Shown in pieces: positions 1 through 9,379 of a stretch of DNA of 64,000 nt (its first letter is position 1; every line of letters starts with the position of its first letter). The notes under the pieces were generated by a model. It was not told the origin of the DNA. It saw only the letters and a list, made by a program, of their open reading frames with translations, and did not search any database. The position numbers were made by a program, and so were the translations under genes. Source of the stretch: Myxococcales bacterium (GTDB lineage Bacteria > Myxococcota_A > Polyangia > Nannocystales > Nannocystaceae); NCBI GenBank assembly GCA_020633335.1, contig JACKDU010000003.1, positions 496,001 to 560,000 of the forward strand. Reading direction: 5' to 3'.

Positions 1-949
1 CGTCGCTGCCGAGCGCCTTGATGTTGGCGGTGAAGGCCGGGGTGTACTTGAAGTACTCCTCGGCGTTCGAGAAGTAGATCACGCGGACCGGGATCCCGAG
101 GTCGGCGCTGACCTTGCCGACCGTCTGCAGCGAGCTCGAGCCGGTGAGATCGCCGGCCATCGGCCGCACCCGGCCCGCGCTCCAGAGGGCGCGGATGTGG
201 GCGTACATCTCGGGGTTGGAGAGCCAGCCGGTCGCCTCGCCGCCGCGGCTCCGGCGGATCACGTGGCGGAGGTGGAGGTGGACGGTCTCGCGGCTGGTCC
301 GGTAGGCCTTGAGGATCCGCCTCCGCTCGCCCTCGGGCGCGTCGGCCAGGGCCTCCTCGAGGATCCGCGCGCTCTCGTCGGCCTGGCCGGCGTCGAAGCG
401 GGCGTGGAGCGCCTCGGGGGTCTCCGACGCGGTGATCAGGATCCCGTAGATCCGGTGGAGGTCGACGACCCGCTGATCGATGTCGAGGAGGAAGACCAGC
501 TCGGAGCGGGCGGCCGCGATCATCGTGTAGTTCTGATCGGAGCCGACGCCGACGTAGGCGCCGCCGAGGTCGCGGATGTAGGGGAAGAAGACGTCGTGCC
601 GGACCTCGTTGCTCTTCACGTAGTGGATCGGCGTCGGCTGCAGGACGTCGGCGTCGCCGGCGAGGAAGCGGGCGCGCTCGTCGTCGCTGAGGGGGCGGAG
701 CGGCGCGTCGTCGCCGGGGGGCTCGGCCGCGGGCGGGCCCCGCTCGGCGAGCGCGCCCTCGGGCTCCGGCGCGGGATCGGGCGCGGCCTCCGGCTCGGGG
801 GCGGGCGCGACCGCGCTCTGGGCGGTCAGCGGCGCCGGGGCGGTGGCGGTCGGGTCGGGGGACGCGTGGCCTCCGCAGGCCCCGGAGAGGGCGAGGAGGG
901 CGGCGAGGGCGGTCGGGCGCGCGATCGCAAGGCGGCGGCGAGACGGCAT
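1..949 (-). CDS. Partial uncharacterised lipoprotein, 5' end only (LIC_10091-like)
   Basis: The reading frame enters from the left edge and starts at the ATG at 947-949, so only the N-terminal 316 or so residues are present. The protein begins with a basic segment and a hydrophobic stretch ending LLALSGACGG, a plausible lipoprotein signal. A Pro/Ala/Glu-rich linker follows. After that comes a conserved-looking block containing HYVKSNEVRHDVFFPYI, GVGSDQNYTMIAAA and LVFLLDID. That block resembles the uncharacterised LIC_10091 family, a guess from motif memory with no biochemical role known to me. The gene diverges from the ABC operon across about 260 bp. Reading frame confidence is high; the family name is tentative. 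Confidence 0.7.
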   Translation of the reverse strand, partial: MPSRRRLAIARPTALAALLALSGACGGHASPDPTATAPAPLTAQSAVAPAPEPEAAPDPAPEPEGALAERGPPAAEPPGDDAPLRPLSDDERARFLAGDADVLQPTPIHYVKSNEVRHDVFFPYIRDLGGAYVGVGSDQNYTMIAAARSELVFLLDIDQRVVDLHRIYGILITASETPEALHARFDAGQADESARILEEALADAPEGERRRILKAYRTSRETVHLHLRHVIRRSRGGEATGWLSNPEMYAHIRALWSAGRVRPMAGDLTGSSSLQTVGKVSADLGIPVRVIYFSNAEEYFKYTPAFTANIKALGSD

Positions 950-1044
950 GGCTCCGCAGGATGCCACGGGGCGCCGGCGATTTCCGAATTTTCCGCCGGA
1001 GGGGCCGCTAGCGCGCAGCCAGCGGCGATGTTCGCGCCGCTCTC

Positions 1045-1073
1045 TTGTCAAGGGCGCCTAGAAGGAATACATA
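1045..1073 (+). promoter_or_regulatory. Putative sigma-70-type promoter of the ABC operon
   Basis: TTGTCA (1045-1050), a 17-bp spacer, then TACATA (1068-1073). It lies 140 bp before the ABC ATPase start in the divergent gap 950-1213, so the leader would be about 130 nt. The assignment rests on consensus resemblance only. Confidence 0.35.
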
Positions 1074-1213
1074 CGGCGCCGGCCTGGTTTGGGCACCGGC
1101 CGCGCACCCGGGAGGGTGGCGACCACGCCCGGGCTCTGCGCCCCATCCCCTGGCTGCCTGCGCTGGCGGTGTGATCTGGACCGGCGCTGGCGGCGTTCCC
1201 TCCGAGCCTCGCC

Positions 1214-1981
1214 ATGACCCGCACAGACTCGCCACCCGCCAGCGATGTGTCGATCCGGGCCGACCACCTCTCCAAGATCTACGGAGAGTTCGTCGCCCTC
1301 CACGACGTCACCTTCAGCGTCCGCCGCGGCACCGTCTGCGCCTTCCTCGGCCCGAACGGCGCCGGCAAGTCGACGACGATGAAGATCCTCACCGGCTACC
1401 TCGCGCCGAGCTCAGGATCCGCCAGCCTCGCCGGCTACAACCCGAGCGACTCCGAGCAGCGCCTCCTCCTCGCCCAGCGCCTCGGCTACCTCCCGGAGAA
1501 CGGCCCGCTCTACGCCGACATGACCCCGCGCGAGCTCCTGACCTTCGTCGGTCAGATCCGCGGGGTCTCGGCGATCGGCGCGGCGATCGAGCGGGTGACC
1601 AGCCAGTGCGCGATCGGCCAGGTGATGGCCAAGCCGATCGGCAAGCTCTCCAAGGGCTACCGCCAGCGCGTCGGCATGGCCCAGGCGCTCCTCCACGACC
1701 CCGAGGTGCTGATCCTCGACGAGCCGACGAGCGGCCTCGATCCCCTGCAGATCCGCGAGGTCCGGGCGCTGATCCGCGAGCTCGGGCGAGAGAAGACGAT
1801 CCTCCTCTCGACCCACATCCTTCAAGAGGTCGAGGCGGTCGCCGACGAGGTCGTCGTCGTCCGCGAGGGGCGGGTGGTCTTCACCGGCACGGTCGGTGCG
1901 CTCCGGGGCGACAAGACCCTCGAGGAGCGCTTCTACGAGCTCATGGAAGCCGGGGGCGGCCCCGGCAAGGAGGCGGCCTAA
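1214..1981 (+). CDS. ABC transporter ATP-binding protein (GldA-like)
   Basis: A 255-residue ABC ATPase. Walker A GPNGAGKST lies at residues 46-54, the signature LSKGYRQRVG near 143-152, and Walker B VLILDEPTSGLDP near 165-177, with a switch histidine in LLSTHILQEV. It powers the membrane partner encoded next. The downstream permease starts directly after this stop codon (TAA then ATG). The set ATPase, ABC-2 permease, GldG-like protein and DUF4340 protein matches the Gld-type ABC module known from Bacteroidetes gliding and from many myxobacteria. The transported substrate is unknown. An 18-bp inverted repeat (CTGACC-N6-GGTCAG) sits inside the gene at 1538-1555. Confidence 0.92.
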   Translation: MTRTDSPPASDVSIRADHLSKIYGEFVALHDVTFSVRRGTVCAFLGPNGAGKSTTMKILTGYLAPSSGSASLAGYNPSDSEQRLLLAQRLGYLPENGPLYADMTPRELLTFVGQIRGVSAIGAAIERVTSQCAIGQVMAKPIGKLSKGYRQRVGMAQALLHDPEVLILDEPTSGLDPLQIREVRALIRELGREKTILLSTHILQEVEAVADEVVVVREGRVVFTGTVGALRGDKTLEERFYELMEAGGGPGKEAA

Positions 1982-2845
1982 ATGATCGGCCTGCGCGCGA
2001 ACGTGGTCTCGGCGATCGCCGGCAAGGAGCTCCGCTCCTACCTCGGCAACCCGACCGGCTACGTCTTCCTCACCCTCTTCATCGGCACCTCGGCGGCCGC
2101 GGCCTTCCTCGATGACGGCTTCTTCGGCCGCAACCTCGCCGACCTCGCCACCCTCAACCGCTACATCGCCTGGATCCTGATGTTCTTCGTCCCGGCGATC
2201 ACGATGTCGACCTGGTCGGACGAGCGGCGGGCGGGCACCGACGAGCTCCTCCTGACGTTGCCGGTGCGCGACGGCGAGGTGGTCCTCGGCAAGTACCTCG
2301 GCGCCCTCGGGATCTACAGCGTCGGCCTGGTCTTCAGCCTCGCCAACCTCGCGGTCCTGCTCTACCTCGGCGAGCCCGACATGGGCCTCATCTTCGCCAC
2401 CTACCTCGGCTACTGGCTGATGGGCGGGCTCTTCGTCGCGGTCGGCATGGTCGGCTCGATGTTCACCGACAACGCGACCGTCGCCTTCATCCTCGGCGCG
2501 CTCGGCTGCGCCGCCCTGGTCTTCGCCGGGGCCGCGCCCTGGGCCGCGGGCCTGATCGGCGTCGTCGCCTTCGCCGGCCTCGCGGCGCTCCTCTGGCTGG
2601 TCGGCACCGGCCGCGCCCGCGGGGCCGGGGTCGCCGGCCTCATCGGCGGCGTCCTCGGCCTCGGCGCCTGGCTCGGCGACGTCTGGGCGGGCTTCACCGA
2701 GGCCATCGCCTCGATCTCTGCGCTCGCCCACCTCGCCTGGTTCGGCGAGGGGATCGTCCGCCTCGGCGACATCGCCTACTTCGTCGGCGGCGCGGTGATC
2801 GCCCTGGTCCTCTGCTCGCTTCTCCTCAACCGGAGGCACTGGTAG
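1982..2845 (+). CDS. ABC-2 type transporter permease (GldF-like)
   Basis: A 287-residue integral membrane protein with about six hydrophobic segments, spread over the first 60, middle 100-200 and C-terminal 260-280 residues. It begins with a cytoplasmic segment including IAGKELRSYLGNPTGY, typical of ABC-2 permeases. Residues near 70-100 read TMSTWSDERRAGTDELLLTL, the conserved ERxxGTxExLL motif of this family. The start codon follows the ATPase stop with no gap and the next gene begins 3 nt after its own stop, so the three are co-translated. It should form the channel with the ATPase. Substrate not predictable. Confidence 0.9.
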   Translation: MIGLRANVVSAIAGKELRSYLGNPTGYVFLTLFIGTSAAAAFLDDGFFGRNLADLATLNRYIAWILMFFVPAITMSTWSDERRAGTDELLLTLPVRDGEVVLGKYLGALGIYSVGLVFSLANLAVLLYLGEPDMGLIFATYLGYWLMGGLFVAVGMVGSMFTDNATVAFILGALGCAALVFAGAAPWAAGLIGVVAFAGLAALLWLVGTGRARGAGVAGLIGGVLGLGAWLGDVWAGFTEAIASISALAHLAWFGEGIVRLGDIAYFVGGAVIALVLCSLLLNRRHW

Positions 2846-2847
2846 CC

Positions 2848-4806
2848 ATGCCGCTCCTCTCCCGTCATCACCGCTTCATCCGCTGGGTGAGCGTGGCCGT
2901 GACCGCGGCGTCGCTCGCCTACATGGCCCAGCGATCGAACCTCCGCTCCGACGTCACCGCCGAGGGTCTCTCGCAGATCACCCCGGCGACCCGCGAGCTG
3001 GTCGCGTCGATCAACACCGAGCGGCCGGTCGTGATCCACGCCTACATCGCGCCGGAGGTCCCGCGCGAGTACGTGACCGTCCGCTCGCGCCTCCTCAACA
3101 TCCTCAACGAGCTCGATCGGGTCGGCGGCGACGGCCTCACGGTCCGGATCAACGCCCCCAAGCCCCACTCCGACGAGGCCCAGGAGGCGATCGACGCCTA
3201 CGGGATCACCCCGCGGCCGGTCATGAACCGCGAGGGCGGCCGGGTCGGCGAGATGAGCATCTTCCTCGGGGTCGCGGTCACCTCGGGCCCGCACGAGGAG
3301 GTGCTGCCCTTCCTCGACCGCGGCTTCTCGGTCGAGTACGAGCTGGTCCGGGCGATCCGCACGGTCACCCAGGAGAAGAAGAAGGTCGTCGGGGTGATCC
3401 GCACCGACGCCAAGATCATGGGCGACTTCGACCTCCAGGCCCGCCGCCAGGTGCCGGCCTGGCGGGTGGTGAACGAGCTCCGCAAGCAGTACGAGGTCCG
3501 CTCGCTCGCCCCCGATCAGGAGATCCCGAGCGACGTCGACGTCGTCTTCGTCCCCCAGCTCGCCAGCCTCTCCCAGAAGGAGCTCGACGCGCTCAAGGGC
3601 TACGTCGACGCCGGCCGGCCGGCGCTCCTCACCGTCGATCCGATGCCGCTCTTCGACATCCGCCTCTCGCCGGGCGAGCAGCGGCTGCCGCCCCCGGGCC
3701 AGAACCAGATGTTCGGGATGCAGCAGCCGCCGGCCGAGGAGAAGGGCAACTTCGCCGGCTTCCTCAACGAGCTCGGGGTCGCCTGGGATCCCCAGAAGAT
3801 CGTCCTCGACACCGAGAACCCGCACCCCGGCTTCCTCGACACCCCGCCGCACGTGGTCTTCGTCGCCAAGCGGGGGGAGGGCGCCGATCCCTTCGGCGAG
3901 GGCGCCGACCCGATCGTCGCCGGCCTCTCGGAGGTGGTGGTGCTCTTCGGCGGCGCGCTCGCGCCCTCCGCAGGCCACGAGTCCGAGTTCGTCCCGCTCC
4001 TCAGCACCGGCCCCCAGAGCGGCTTCAACAAGTTCGACGAGATGACCGAGCGCCACGTCCTCTTCGGCGTCCAGGGGCCGAAGATCCCGACCCAGCGGAC
4101 GATGGCCTCGGCCCCCGAGGTGATCGCCGCGCGGATCGCCGGCGCCGGCGCGTCGGGGGAGGGCGGCGCCGCCAAGAACGTGATCGTCGTCGCCGACCTC
4201 GACATCTTCGGCGACCAGTTCTTCGCGATGCACGAGCGCGGCGGCGACATCGACGGCGACGGCCTCGACGACATCCGCTTCGACAACGTCTCCTTCCTGA
4301 TGAACGCGATCGACGCGCTCGCCGGCGACGAGGGGCTGGTCGAGCTCCGCAAGCGGCGGGCGATGTACCGCCGCCTGACCCGGGTCGACGACCTGACCAA
4401 GAGCGCGCGGACCAAGCGCGAGGAGGCGATCCAGCAGGCCAACGCCAAGGCCGACGCCGACCTCAAGGGGGCCCAGGAGGCGCTCGACGCCGCGGTCAAG
4501 GCGATCAACGAGCGCGCCGATCTCGACGAGGCGACCAAGGCGGTCCTCCTCCGGAGCGCCGAGGACACCGAGAACCGCCGCCTCGCCGCCAAGCGCGAGG
4601 TGATCACGCGGGAGAAGGATCGGGCGATCGACCGGGTCGAGACCGAGGCGCTCCGCGAGGTCGACGCGATCCAGAACCAGATCCGGATCCTCGCCGTGCT
4701 CCTCCCGCCGATCCCGGCGCTCCTGATGGGCGTCCTGATCTTCGGCCGCAAGCGCCGGCGTGAGCACGAGTCGATCCCCAGCGCGCGCAAGCGAGGTGCC
4801 GCATGA
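2848..4806 (+). CDS. GldG-like ABC-associated substrate-binding protein
   Basis: A 652-residue protein of the Gld-type ABC module. One N-terminal membrane segment (about residues 12-27) leads to an extracytoplasmic region that includes LSQITPATRELV, the usual opening of the GldG/DUF7088 domain. The central domain carries DVVFVPQLASLSQKELDALK, the conserved part of this family, followed by a Pro-rich insertion with PPPGQNQMFGMQQPP. A charged, probably helical segment (about 505-610) precedes a C-terminal membrane helix (about 617-635) and a basic tail. It is membrane-anchored at both ends. The last 4 nt overlap the next start (ATGA). The role in the module is unproven. Confidence 0.88.
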   Translation: MPLLSRHHRFIRWVSVAVTAASLAYMAQRSNLRSDVTAEGLSQITPATRELVASINTERPVVIHAYIAPEVPREYVTVRSRLLNILNELDRVGGDGLTVRINAPKPHSDEAQEAIDAYGITPRPVMNREGGRVGEMSIFLGVAVTSGPHEEVLPFLDRGFSVEYELVRAIRTVTQEKKKVVGVIRTDAKIMGDFDLQARRQVPAWRVVNELRKQYEVRSLAPDQEIPSDVDVVFVPQLASLSQKELDALKGYVDAGRPALLTVDPMPLFDIRLSPGEQRLPPPGQNQMFGMQQPPAEEKGNFAGFLNELGVAWDPQKIVLDTENPHPGFLDTPPHVVFVAKRGEGADPFGEGADPIVAGLSEVVVLFGGALAPSAGHESEFVPLLSTGPQSGFNKFDEMTERHVLFGVQGPKIPTQRTMASAPEVIAARIAGAGASGEGGAAKNVIVVADLDIFGDQFFAMHERGGDIDGDGLDDIRFDNVSFLMNAIDALAGDEGLVELRKRRAMYRRLTRVDDLTKSARTKREEAIQQANAKADADLKGAQEALDAAVKAINERADLDEATKAVLLRSAEDTENRRLAAKREVITREKDRAIDRVETEALREVDAIQNQIRILAVLLPPIPALLMGVLIFGRKRRREHESIPSARKRGAA

Positions 4807-6134
4807 ACCGCACGACGATCCTCTCCGTTGTCATCGCCCTGGCCTCCCTCGGCGGCGCCCTGGCGATGCGTCCGGTGGCCGTGGAGCCCCAGCCCTACGA
4901 GGACACCGGCGACCTCCTCTTCCCCACCTTCACCGATCCGAGCCAGGCGACCAGCCTCGAGGTGACGACCTGGGACGAGACCGAGGCCCGCCTCACCTCC
5001 TTCCAGGTCGAGCAGAAGGACGGCCGCTGGGTGATCCCGAGCCACAACGACTACCCGGCCGACGGCACCGAGCGGATGGGCAAGGCGGCCGCCTCGTTCA
5101 TCGACGCCCGCCGCGACATCGTCCGCTCCGATCGCAGCGAGGACCACGCGGCCTTCGGGGTCGAGGATCCCGACAAGGCCGACGGCACCGGCCGCGGCCA
5201 GCGGATCACGATCAAGGACTCCGCCGGCGCGATCCTGGTCGACGTGATCGTCGGCAAGCAGGTCGAGGACAAGCCGGGCTACCGCTACGTCCGCTTCCCC
5301 GACCAGAAGCGGGTCTACGCCTCGAAGCTCACCCTCGACGTCTCGACCGAGTTCACCGACTGGATCGAGAAGGACCTCCTCAAGCTCGACGCCGACTCGG
5401 TGGTCCAGGTGATCTCCGACGCCTACAAGGTCGACGAGAAGGAGGGCAAGGTGACCGGCCGCGACCCGCTGGCGGTCGCGCTCGAGGCCCCGGCCGACAA
5501 CCCCGCGGGGCTCAAGGTGTGGAGGCCCCTCGAGGGCGTGACGATCCCGGCGGGCAAGGAGGTCGACTCCGCCAAGGTCCGCCAGATGGTGTCGGCGATG
5601 GATCGCCTCAACATCGTCGGCGTCCGCCCGCGGCCGGCCCAGCTCACCCTCGGCGCGCTCCAGGCCAAGGGCTTCTTCGTCACCCCCGACGGCTCGCGCC
5701 TCTTCGGCAACGAGGGCGAGCTCCGGGCGATCTGCGACGACGGCGTGGTCTACACCCTCTACTTCGGCGAGATCACCTTCGACTCCGGCCTCGCGCTGAC
5801 CGCGGGCGCCGGCGATCAGGTCGGCGCCGGCGACTCGGCCGAGGGCGAGGGCGAGAAGAAGGCGAACCGCTTCATGTTCGTCGACGTCAACTACGACCCC
5901 GAGGTCGACCAGAAGAAGGGCGAGGACGAGACCGCCGGGCTCGCCCGGGCGAAGGCGCTCCAGGGCCGCTTCGACCGCTGGTTCTACGTGATCTCCGACG
6001 ACTCCTTCCAGCAGATGCACAAGGCGAAGGAGGAGCTCCTCAAGGACGAGGGCGCAGCCGCAGCTCCGGCCGGGCCGCCAGGGATGCCGCCGGGGATGCC
6101 GCCGATGGGCATGCCGATGATGCCCGGCATGTAG
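4803..6134 (+). CDS. DUF4340 domain protein of the Gld-like ABC operon
   Basis: A 443-residue protein with an N-terminal membrane/signal segment (residues 5-22) and an extracytoplasmic DUF4340-type region. That region shows DGRWVIPSHNDYPADGT near 75, typical of the repeated beta-rich units of this family, and a second such unit after residue 260. The C-terminus is a low-complexity Pro/Gly/Met tail. It is translationally coupled to the GldG-like gene (ATGA overlap) and ends the operon, followed by a hairpin. DUF4340 proteins commonly accompany GldG-like ABC systems, but the biochemical role is unknown. Confidence 0.85.
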   Translation: MNRTTILSVVIALASLGGALAMRPVAVEPQPYEDTGDLLFPTFTDPSQATSLEVTTWDETEARLTSFQVEQKDGRWVIPSHNDYPADGTERMGKAAASFIDARRDIVRSDRSEDHAAFGVEDPDKADGTGRGQRITIKDSAGAILVDVIVGKQVEDKPGYRYVRFPDQKRVYASKLTLDVSTEFTDWIEKDLLKLDADSVVQVISDAYKVDEKEGKVTGRDPLAVALEAPADNPAGLKVWRPLEGVTIPAGKEVDSAKVRQMVSAMDRLNIVGVRPRPAQLTLGALQAKGFFVTPDGSRLFGNEGELRAICDDGVVYTLYFGEITFDSGLALTAGAGDQVGAGDSAEGEGEKKANRFMFVDVNYDPEVDQKKGEDETAGLARAKALQGRFDRWFYVISDDSFQQMHKAKEELLKDEGAAAAPAGPPGMPPGMPPMGMPMMPGM

Positions 6135-6153
6135 GTCGCGGCGACGCGATCGG

Positions 6154-6184
6154 ACGCGGGGCGAGCGACGAGCTCGCCCCGTGT
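6154..6184. terminator. Hairpin between convergent genes (bidirectional terminator candidate)
   Basis: A 13-bp stem with one G-T pair (arms 6154-6166 and 6172-6184) and a 5-nt loop, followed on the plus strand by CATTTC. It lies in the 66-bp gap between the convergent DUF4340 and esterase genes and could stop transcription from both sides. There is no long T run. Confidence 0.5.
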
Positions 6185-6200
6185 CATTTCGAAGCGACGC

Positions 6201-6926
6201 CTAGACCATCCGGCCGAGCACCCGCGGCAGCATCGATCGCCAGGTCGGCCAGTCGTGGCCGCTGCCGGGCCCCCACTGCTCGACCCAGTTCCACACCCCG
6301 ACCCTGCCGAGGGCGTGGGCGGCCGCCCAGGTGTAGGGCGGGTGCTCGTGGTCGTGGCCGAGGCCGAAGACGAAGCGGACCTTGCGGAGCTGATCGAGGC
6401 GCGGCCCCCGGAGGTTGGGGACGAAGTGGGTCGGCGCGTTGTAGTAGTAGTCGTCGTCGAAGTGGCCGCCCATCCGGTGGTCGTGGAGGTAGGTGCCGCT
6501 GAGGCCGACCATCAGGTCAAAGCGCTCGGGGTTGCGGCAGGCGGCGTTGAGCGCGTTGTATGCGCCGATCGACGCGCCGACGGCGGCCATCGGCTGGTCG
6601 GTGTCGCCGCACGCGTGGCGGATGTAGGGGAAGAGCTCGTCCTCGAGGTAGCGGCCGTAGCGGGCCTGGGCCGCGCTCTTCTGCGGCGGGGGGATCTCCG
6701 GGTTGGTCCACGACTGGCGGCAGACGCTGTCGACCGCGAAGAGCTTGATCCGGCCGGCGTCGATCAGCGGCTGGAGCGCGCGGACCATCAGGAAGCGCTC
6801 GCAGTCGAGGTAGTCGCCGCCCCCGGTCGGGAAGTAGATCACCGGCTTGCCGTAGTGCCCGTAGCGGGCGACACCCATCTCGCGGCCGACGGCCGGGCTC
6901 CACCAGGTCTTGATCGCTCGCTCCAT
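6201..6926 (-). CDS. Putative esterase (alpha/beta hydrolase, esterase D-like)
   Basis: About 241 residues. The nucleophile elbow is GASIGAYNAL, in the position of the catalytic serine, and GSGHDWPTW near the C-terminus supplies the likely histidine. The N-terminal part reads YFPTGGGDYLDCERF. These fit the putative esterase family that includes S-formylglutathione hydrolase and mycolyl-transferase-like proteins. No signal peptide is seen, so it is probably cytoplasmic. I chose the ATG at 6924-6926 because GGAG lies 6 nt upstream and the frame upstream of it (to 6998) is compositionally unlike coding sequence. Divergent from the permease gene. Natural substrate unknown. Confidence 0.82.
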   Translation of the reverse strand: MERAIKTWWSPAVGREMGVARYGHYGKPVIYFPTGGGDYLDCERFLMVRALQPLIDAGRIKLFAVDSVCRQSWTNPEIPPPQKSAAQARYGRYLEDELFPYIRHACGDTDQPMAAVGASIGAYNALNAACRNPERFDLMVGLSGTYLHDHRMGGHFDDDYYYNAPTHFVPNLRGPRLDQLRKVRFVFGLGHDHEHPPYTWAAAHALGRVGVWNWVEQWGPGSGHDWPTWRSMLPRVLGRMV

Positions 6927-7116
6927 TGGGGCTCCGTCGGCCGATGATGCCGCGATCGCGCGCCGTCGGGGAGATCCCCTGCGCAGGGAGACCTCCACGG
7001 CCGCCGTGAGGGCAGGCGCGCATTGCGCAAGCGGGAGGCGCGCGGCGGTGCGCGTGTGCCCAAATACGGGTTGTGCACCCCCATTTCGGGGGGCATACCA
7101 GCCGCGGGTCTAGGCG

Positions 7117-9273
7117 ATGAGCTCCCAGGAACAGGAACCAGGACATCCACGGCTCAGCTGGCGCGAAGGTCTCTTCCTCGTCGGCCCCGATCCGATGACC
7201 TCCCCCTACTACGCGTCGGGATTCCTCCTGGCGGCGGGGGTCGGCTACGCGACGCCCTTCTTCCAGATCTCGCTCTACATCCTCCTCTTCCTCCTGGCCC
7301 CGCTCTACATCGAGGCGGTCCTCCTGACCCTCTCGAACGGCGGGACCTACGTGATGACCCGCTACGCCCTCAGCCACTGGGGGAAGCTGGCGATCATCGC
7401 GGCCGCCCTCGTCGGCGTGATCATCTCCTTCTCCTACGTGGCGACGGCGATCGTCTCGCTCCTCTCCTACAGCGACTACGTGATGTCGCTGGTCGCCGGC
7501 GACTCGGCGACCCTGGCGGCGATCGGCCTCTCGATGATCCCGTCGATCGGCTTCGGCGTCTGGGTGATGCCGAAGCAGTGGCGGCGGATCGTCTACACGG
7601 TCACCGGCGCGAGCCTCCTCGGCGTGGTCTTGTCGTCGCTGATGAGCGGCCAGGCGGTGGTCATGTTCGCCCCCCTGGTGCTCCTCTTCATGCTCAATAA
7701 CCAGGGGCTCAAGGAGAGCGTCAAGGTCTCGAAGACGATCTTCCTGATCAACCTGGTGGTCATGGGGATCACGATCATCTTCGGCCTCATCTACCTCCTG
7801 ATCAACGGCGCGGACTTCTCCGTGCTGACCCAGGGGGCGCCGGTCGACATGTCGGCGGTGGGCGGCCACGGCGGGGCCCACGGCCTCGAGGGCCACGTCG
7901 AGCTCCCCAGCTTCCTCCCCGGCCTCGCGCTCCTCTCGGCGCCGCTCTTCCTCGCCGGCGTCGGCTCGTCGATCCTCGGGGCGTCGGGGGTCGAGTCGGT
8001 GATGAACATCCCCGAGGAGCTCGACAACCCGAGCGTCGACGTCGCCAAGATCTACAAGTGGATGCTCTCGATCCTCCTGGTGGTCGGCGGCTCGCTCGCG
8101 CTCCTCCTCTTCCTGGTGCTGCCGCCGGAGAAGCTCCTCGGCAACTCGTCGTACCTCCTGGCGGCGCTCGGCCACCACTCGGTCGTCGGCGTCACCGGCT
8201 CCGAGATCTTCGGCAAGATCTGGCACATCGTGATCGTCGCCAACGCGGCGCTCATGCTCATCGGCGCGACCAACACCGGCTTCGCCGGCGCCCGCGGCCT
8301 CTGGAAGACGATGGCCCGCGACTCGCTGCTGCCGCGCCTCTTCCTGACCCCGAACCAGCGCGGCTCCTTCTCGCGGATCCACGTGCTGATGCTGGTGTCG
8401 ATCTTCCTCCTGGCCCTCGAGGCCGAGTGGGATCTCCACAAGCTCGAGCGCTGGTACGGGGCGACCTTCGCCCTCGTGATGTTCTCGGGGATGGTCGCCT
8501 TCATCCTCCTCCGCCGCTTCAAGGCCGACGACCGCCGGATCTACTCGGCCCCCTGGAACCTGACGATCTCGGGGATCCGGGTGCCGGTCGGCGCGCTGGT
8601 CGGCGTCGGCGTCCTCGCCTACGCGCTCCTCTCGATGTGGGAGGTCAACCGCGAGCACATCGGCGAGCTCCAGACCCTGGTCACCCTGGTCCTCCTGATG
8701 GTCGCGGCGGTCCTCTTCGCCTACAACCACCGGGCGATCCTGCGCGGCGCCTACCGCTACTTCCGGCGGGTGATCGAGACCGTCGAGTCGACCGCGATCG
8801 AGACCCAGGACCGGACCATCGTCGTCGCCGTCGGCGGCGTGCGGATCGGCCAGCTCATCACCAAGGCGATCGACCTCGCGCGGATGCAGAGCAAGGTCAC
8901 CGGGATCCCCTACCGCCAGATCGTCATCTTCCACATGACCCGGGCGGTCCGCACCGAGTACATCTACAAGATCGCCCGCGACTCGATCCGGCCGGAGGGG
9001 ATCGAGGGCAACACGATCCGGATCTTCACCGAGCTCACCGAGTACGCGCCGCCGGACATGACGATGTACCTCGCGGTCGTCCCCAACCGGAGCGGCGAGC
9101 AGAACACCCTGCGGGCGGCGATGGACATGCTGGTGGACTTCCACGAGCGCCACAACTTCCGCGGGCACATCGTGATGATCGGCACCTACGGCGTCCGCCA
9201 GACCGACATCGACGAGCTGCAAAACCGCCTCGAGGGGTCGACGCTGGTGCCGGTGCCGCTCTTCGGCGACTAG
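7117..9273 (+). CDS. APC-superfamily amino acid permease-like protein with cytoplasmic C-domain
   Basis: A 718-residue protein. About twelve hydrophobic segments occupy residues 25-540, as in APC-type amino acid/cation permeases, with an extracytoplasmic Gly/His-rich loop (GGHGGAHGLEGHVELP) near 250. The last 170 residues form a soluble domain beginning DRTIVVAVGGVRIG and containing alternating beta/alpha patterns. It could be a regulatory domain akin to those on KUP or universal-stress-fused transporters. Transport substrate is not identifiable. The 190-bp upstream region holds a dyad of five C and five G (7078-7092) between possible -35 TTGTGC and -10 CATACC hexamers. Confidence 0.82.
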   Translation: MSSQEQEPGHPRLSWREGLFLVGPDPMTSPYYASGFLLAAGVGYATPFFQISLYILLFLLAPLYIEAVLLTLSNGGTYVMTRYALSHWGKLAIIAAALVGVIISFSYVATAIVSLLSYSDYVMSLVAGDSATLAAIGLSMIPSIGFGVWVMPKQWRRIVYTVTGASLLGVVLSSLMSGQAVVMFAPLVLLFMLNNQGLKESVKVSKTIFLINLVVMGITIIFGLIYLLINGADFSVLTQGAPVDMSAVGGHGGAHGLEGHVELPSFLPGLALLSAPLFLAGVGSSILGASGVESVMNIPEELDNPSVDVAKIYKWMLSILLVVGGSLALLLFLVLPPEKLLGNSSYLLAALGHHSVVGVTGSEIFGKIWHIVIVANAALMLIGATNTGFAGARGLWKTMARDSLLPRLFLTPNQRGSFSRIHVLMLVSIFLLALEAEWDLHKLERWYGATFALVMFSGMVAFILLRRFKADDRRIYSAPWNLTISGIRVPVGALVGVGVLAYALLSMWEVNREHIGELQTLVTLVLLMVAAVLFAYNHRAILRGAYRYFRRVIETVESTAIETQDRTIVVAVGGVRIGQLITKAIDLARMQSKVTGIPYRQIVIFHMTRAVRTEYIYKIARDSIRPEGIEGNTIRIFTELTEYAPPDMTMYLAVVPNRSGEQNTLRAAMDMLVDFHERHNFRGHIVMIGTYGVRQTDIDELQNRLEGSTLVPVPLFGD

Positions 9274-9379
9274 CGCGCCGCGGCGGCCGGGTCCGGCGGT
9301 CGCGGGCTGCGGCGCGAGGCGGCCGGCGATCGGTGATCGACGAGCGCGCGGCCGGGCCCTCGGGGTATGCTGGGGGGCG

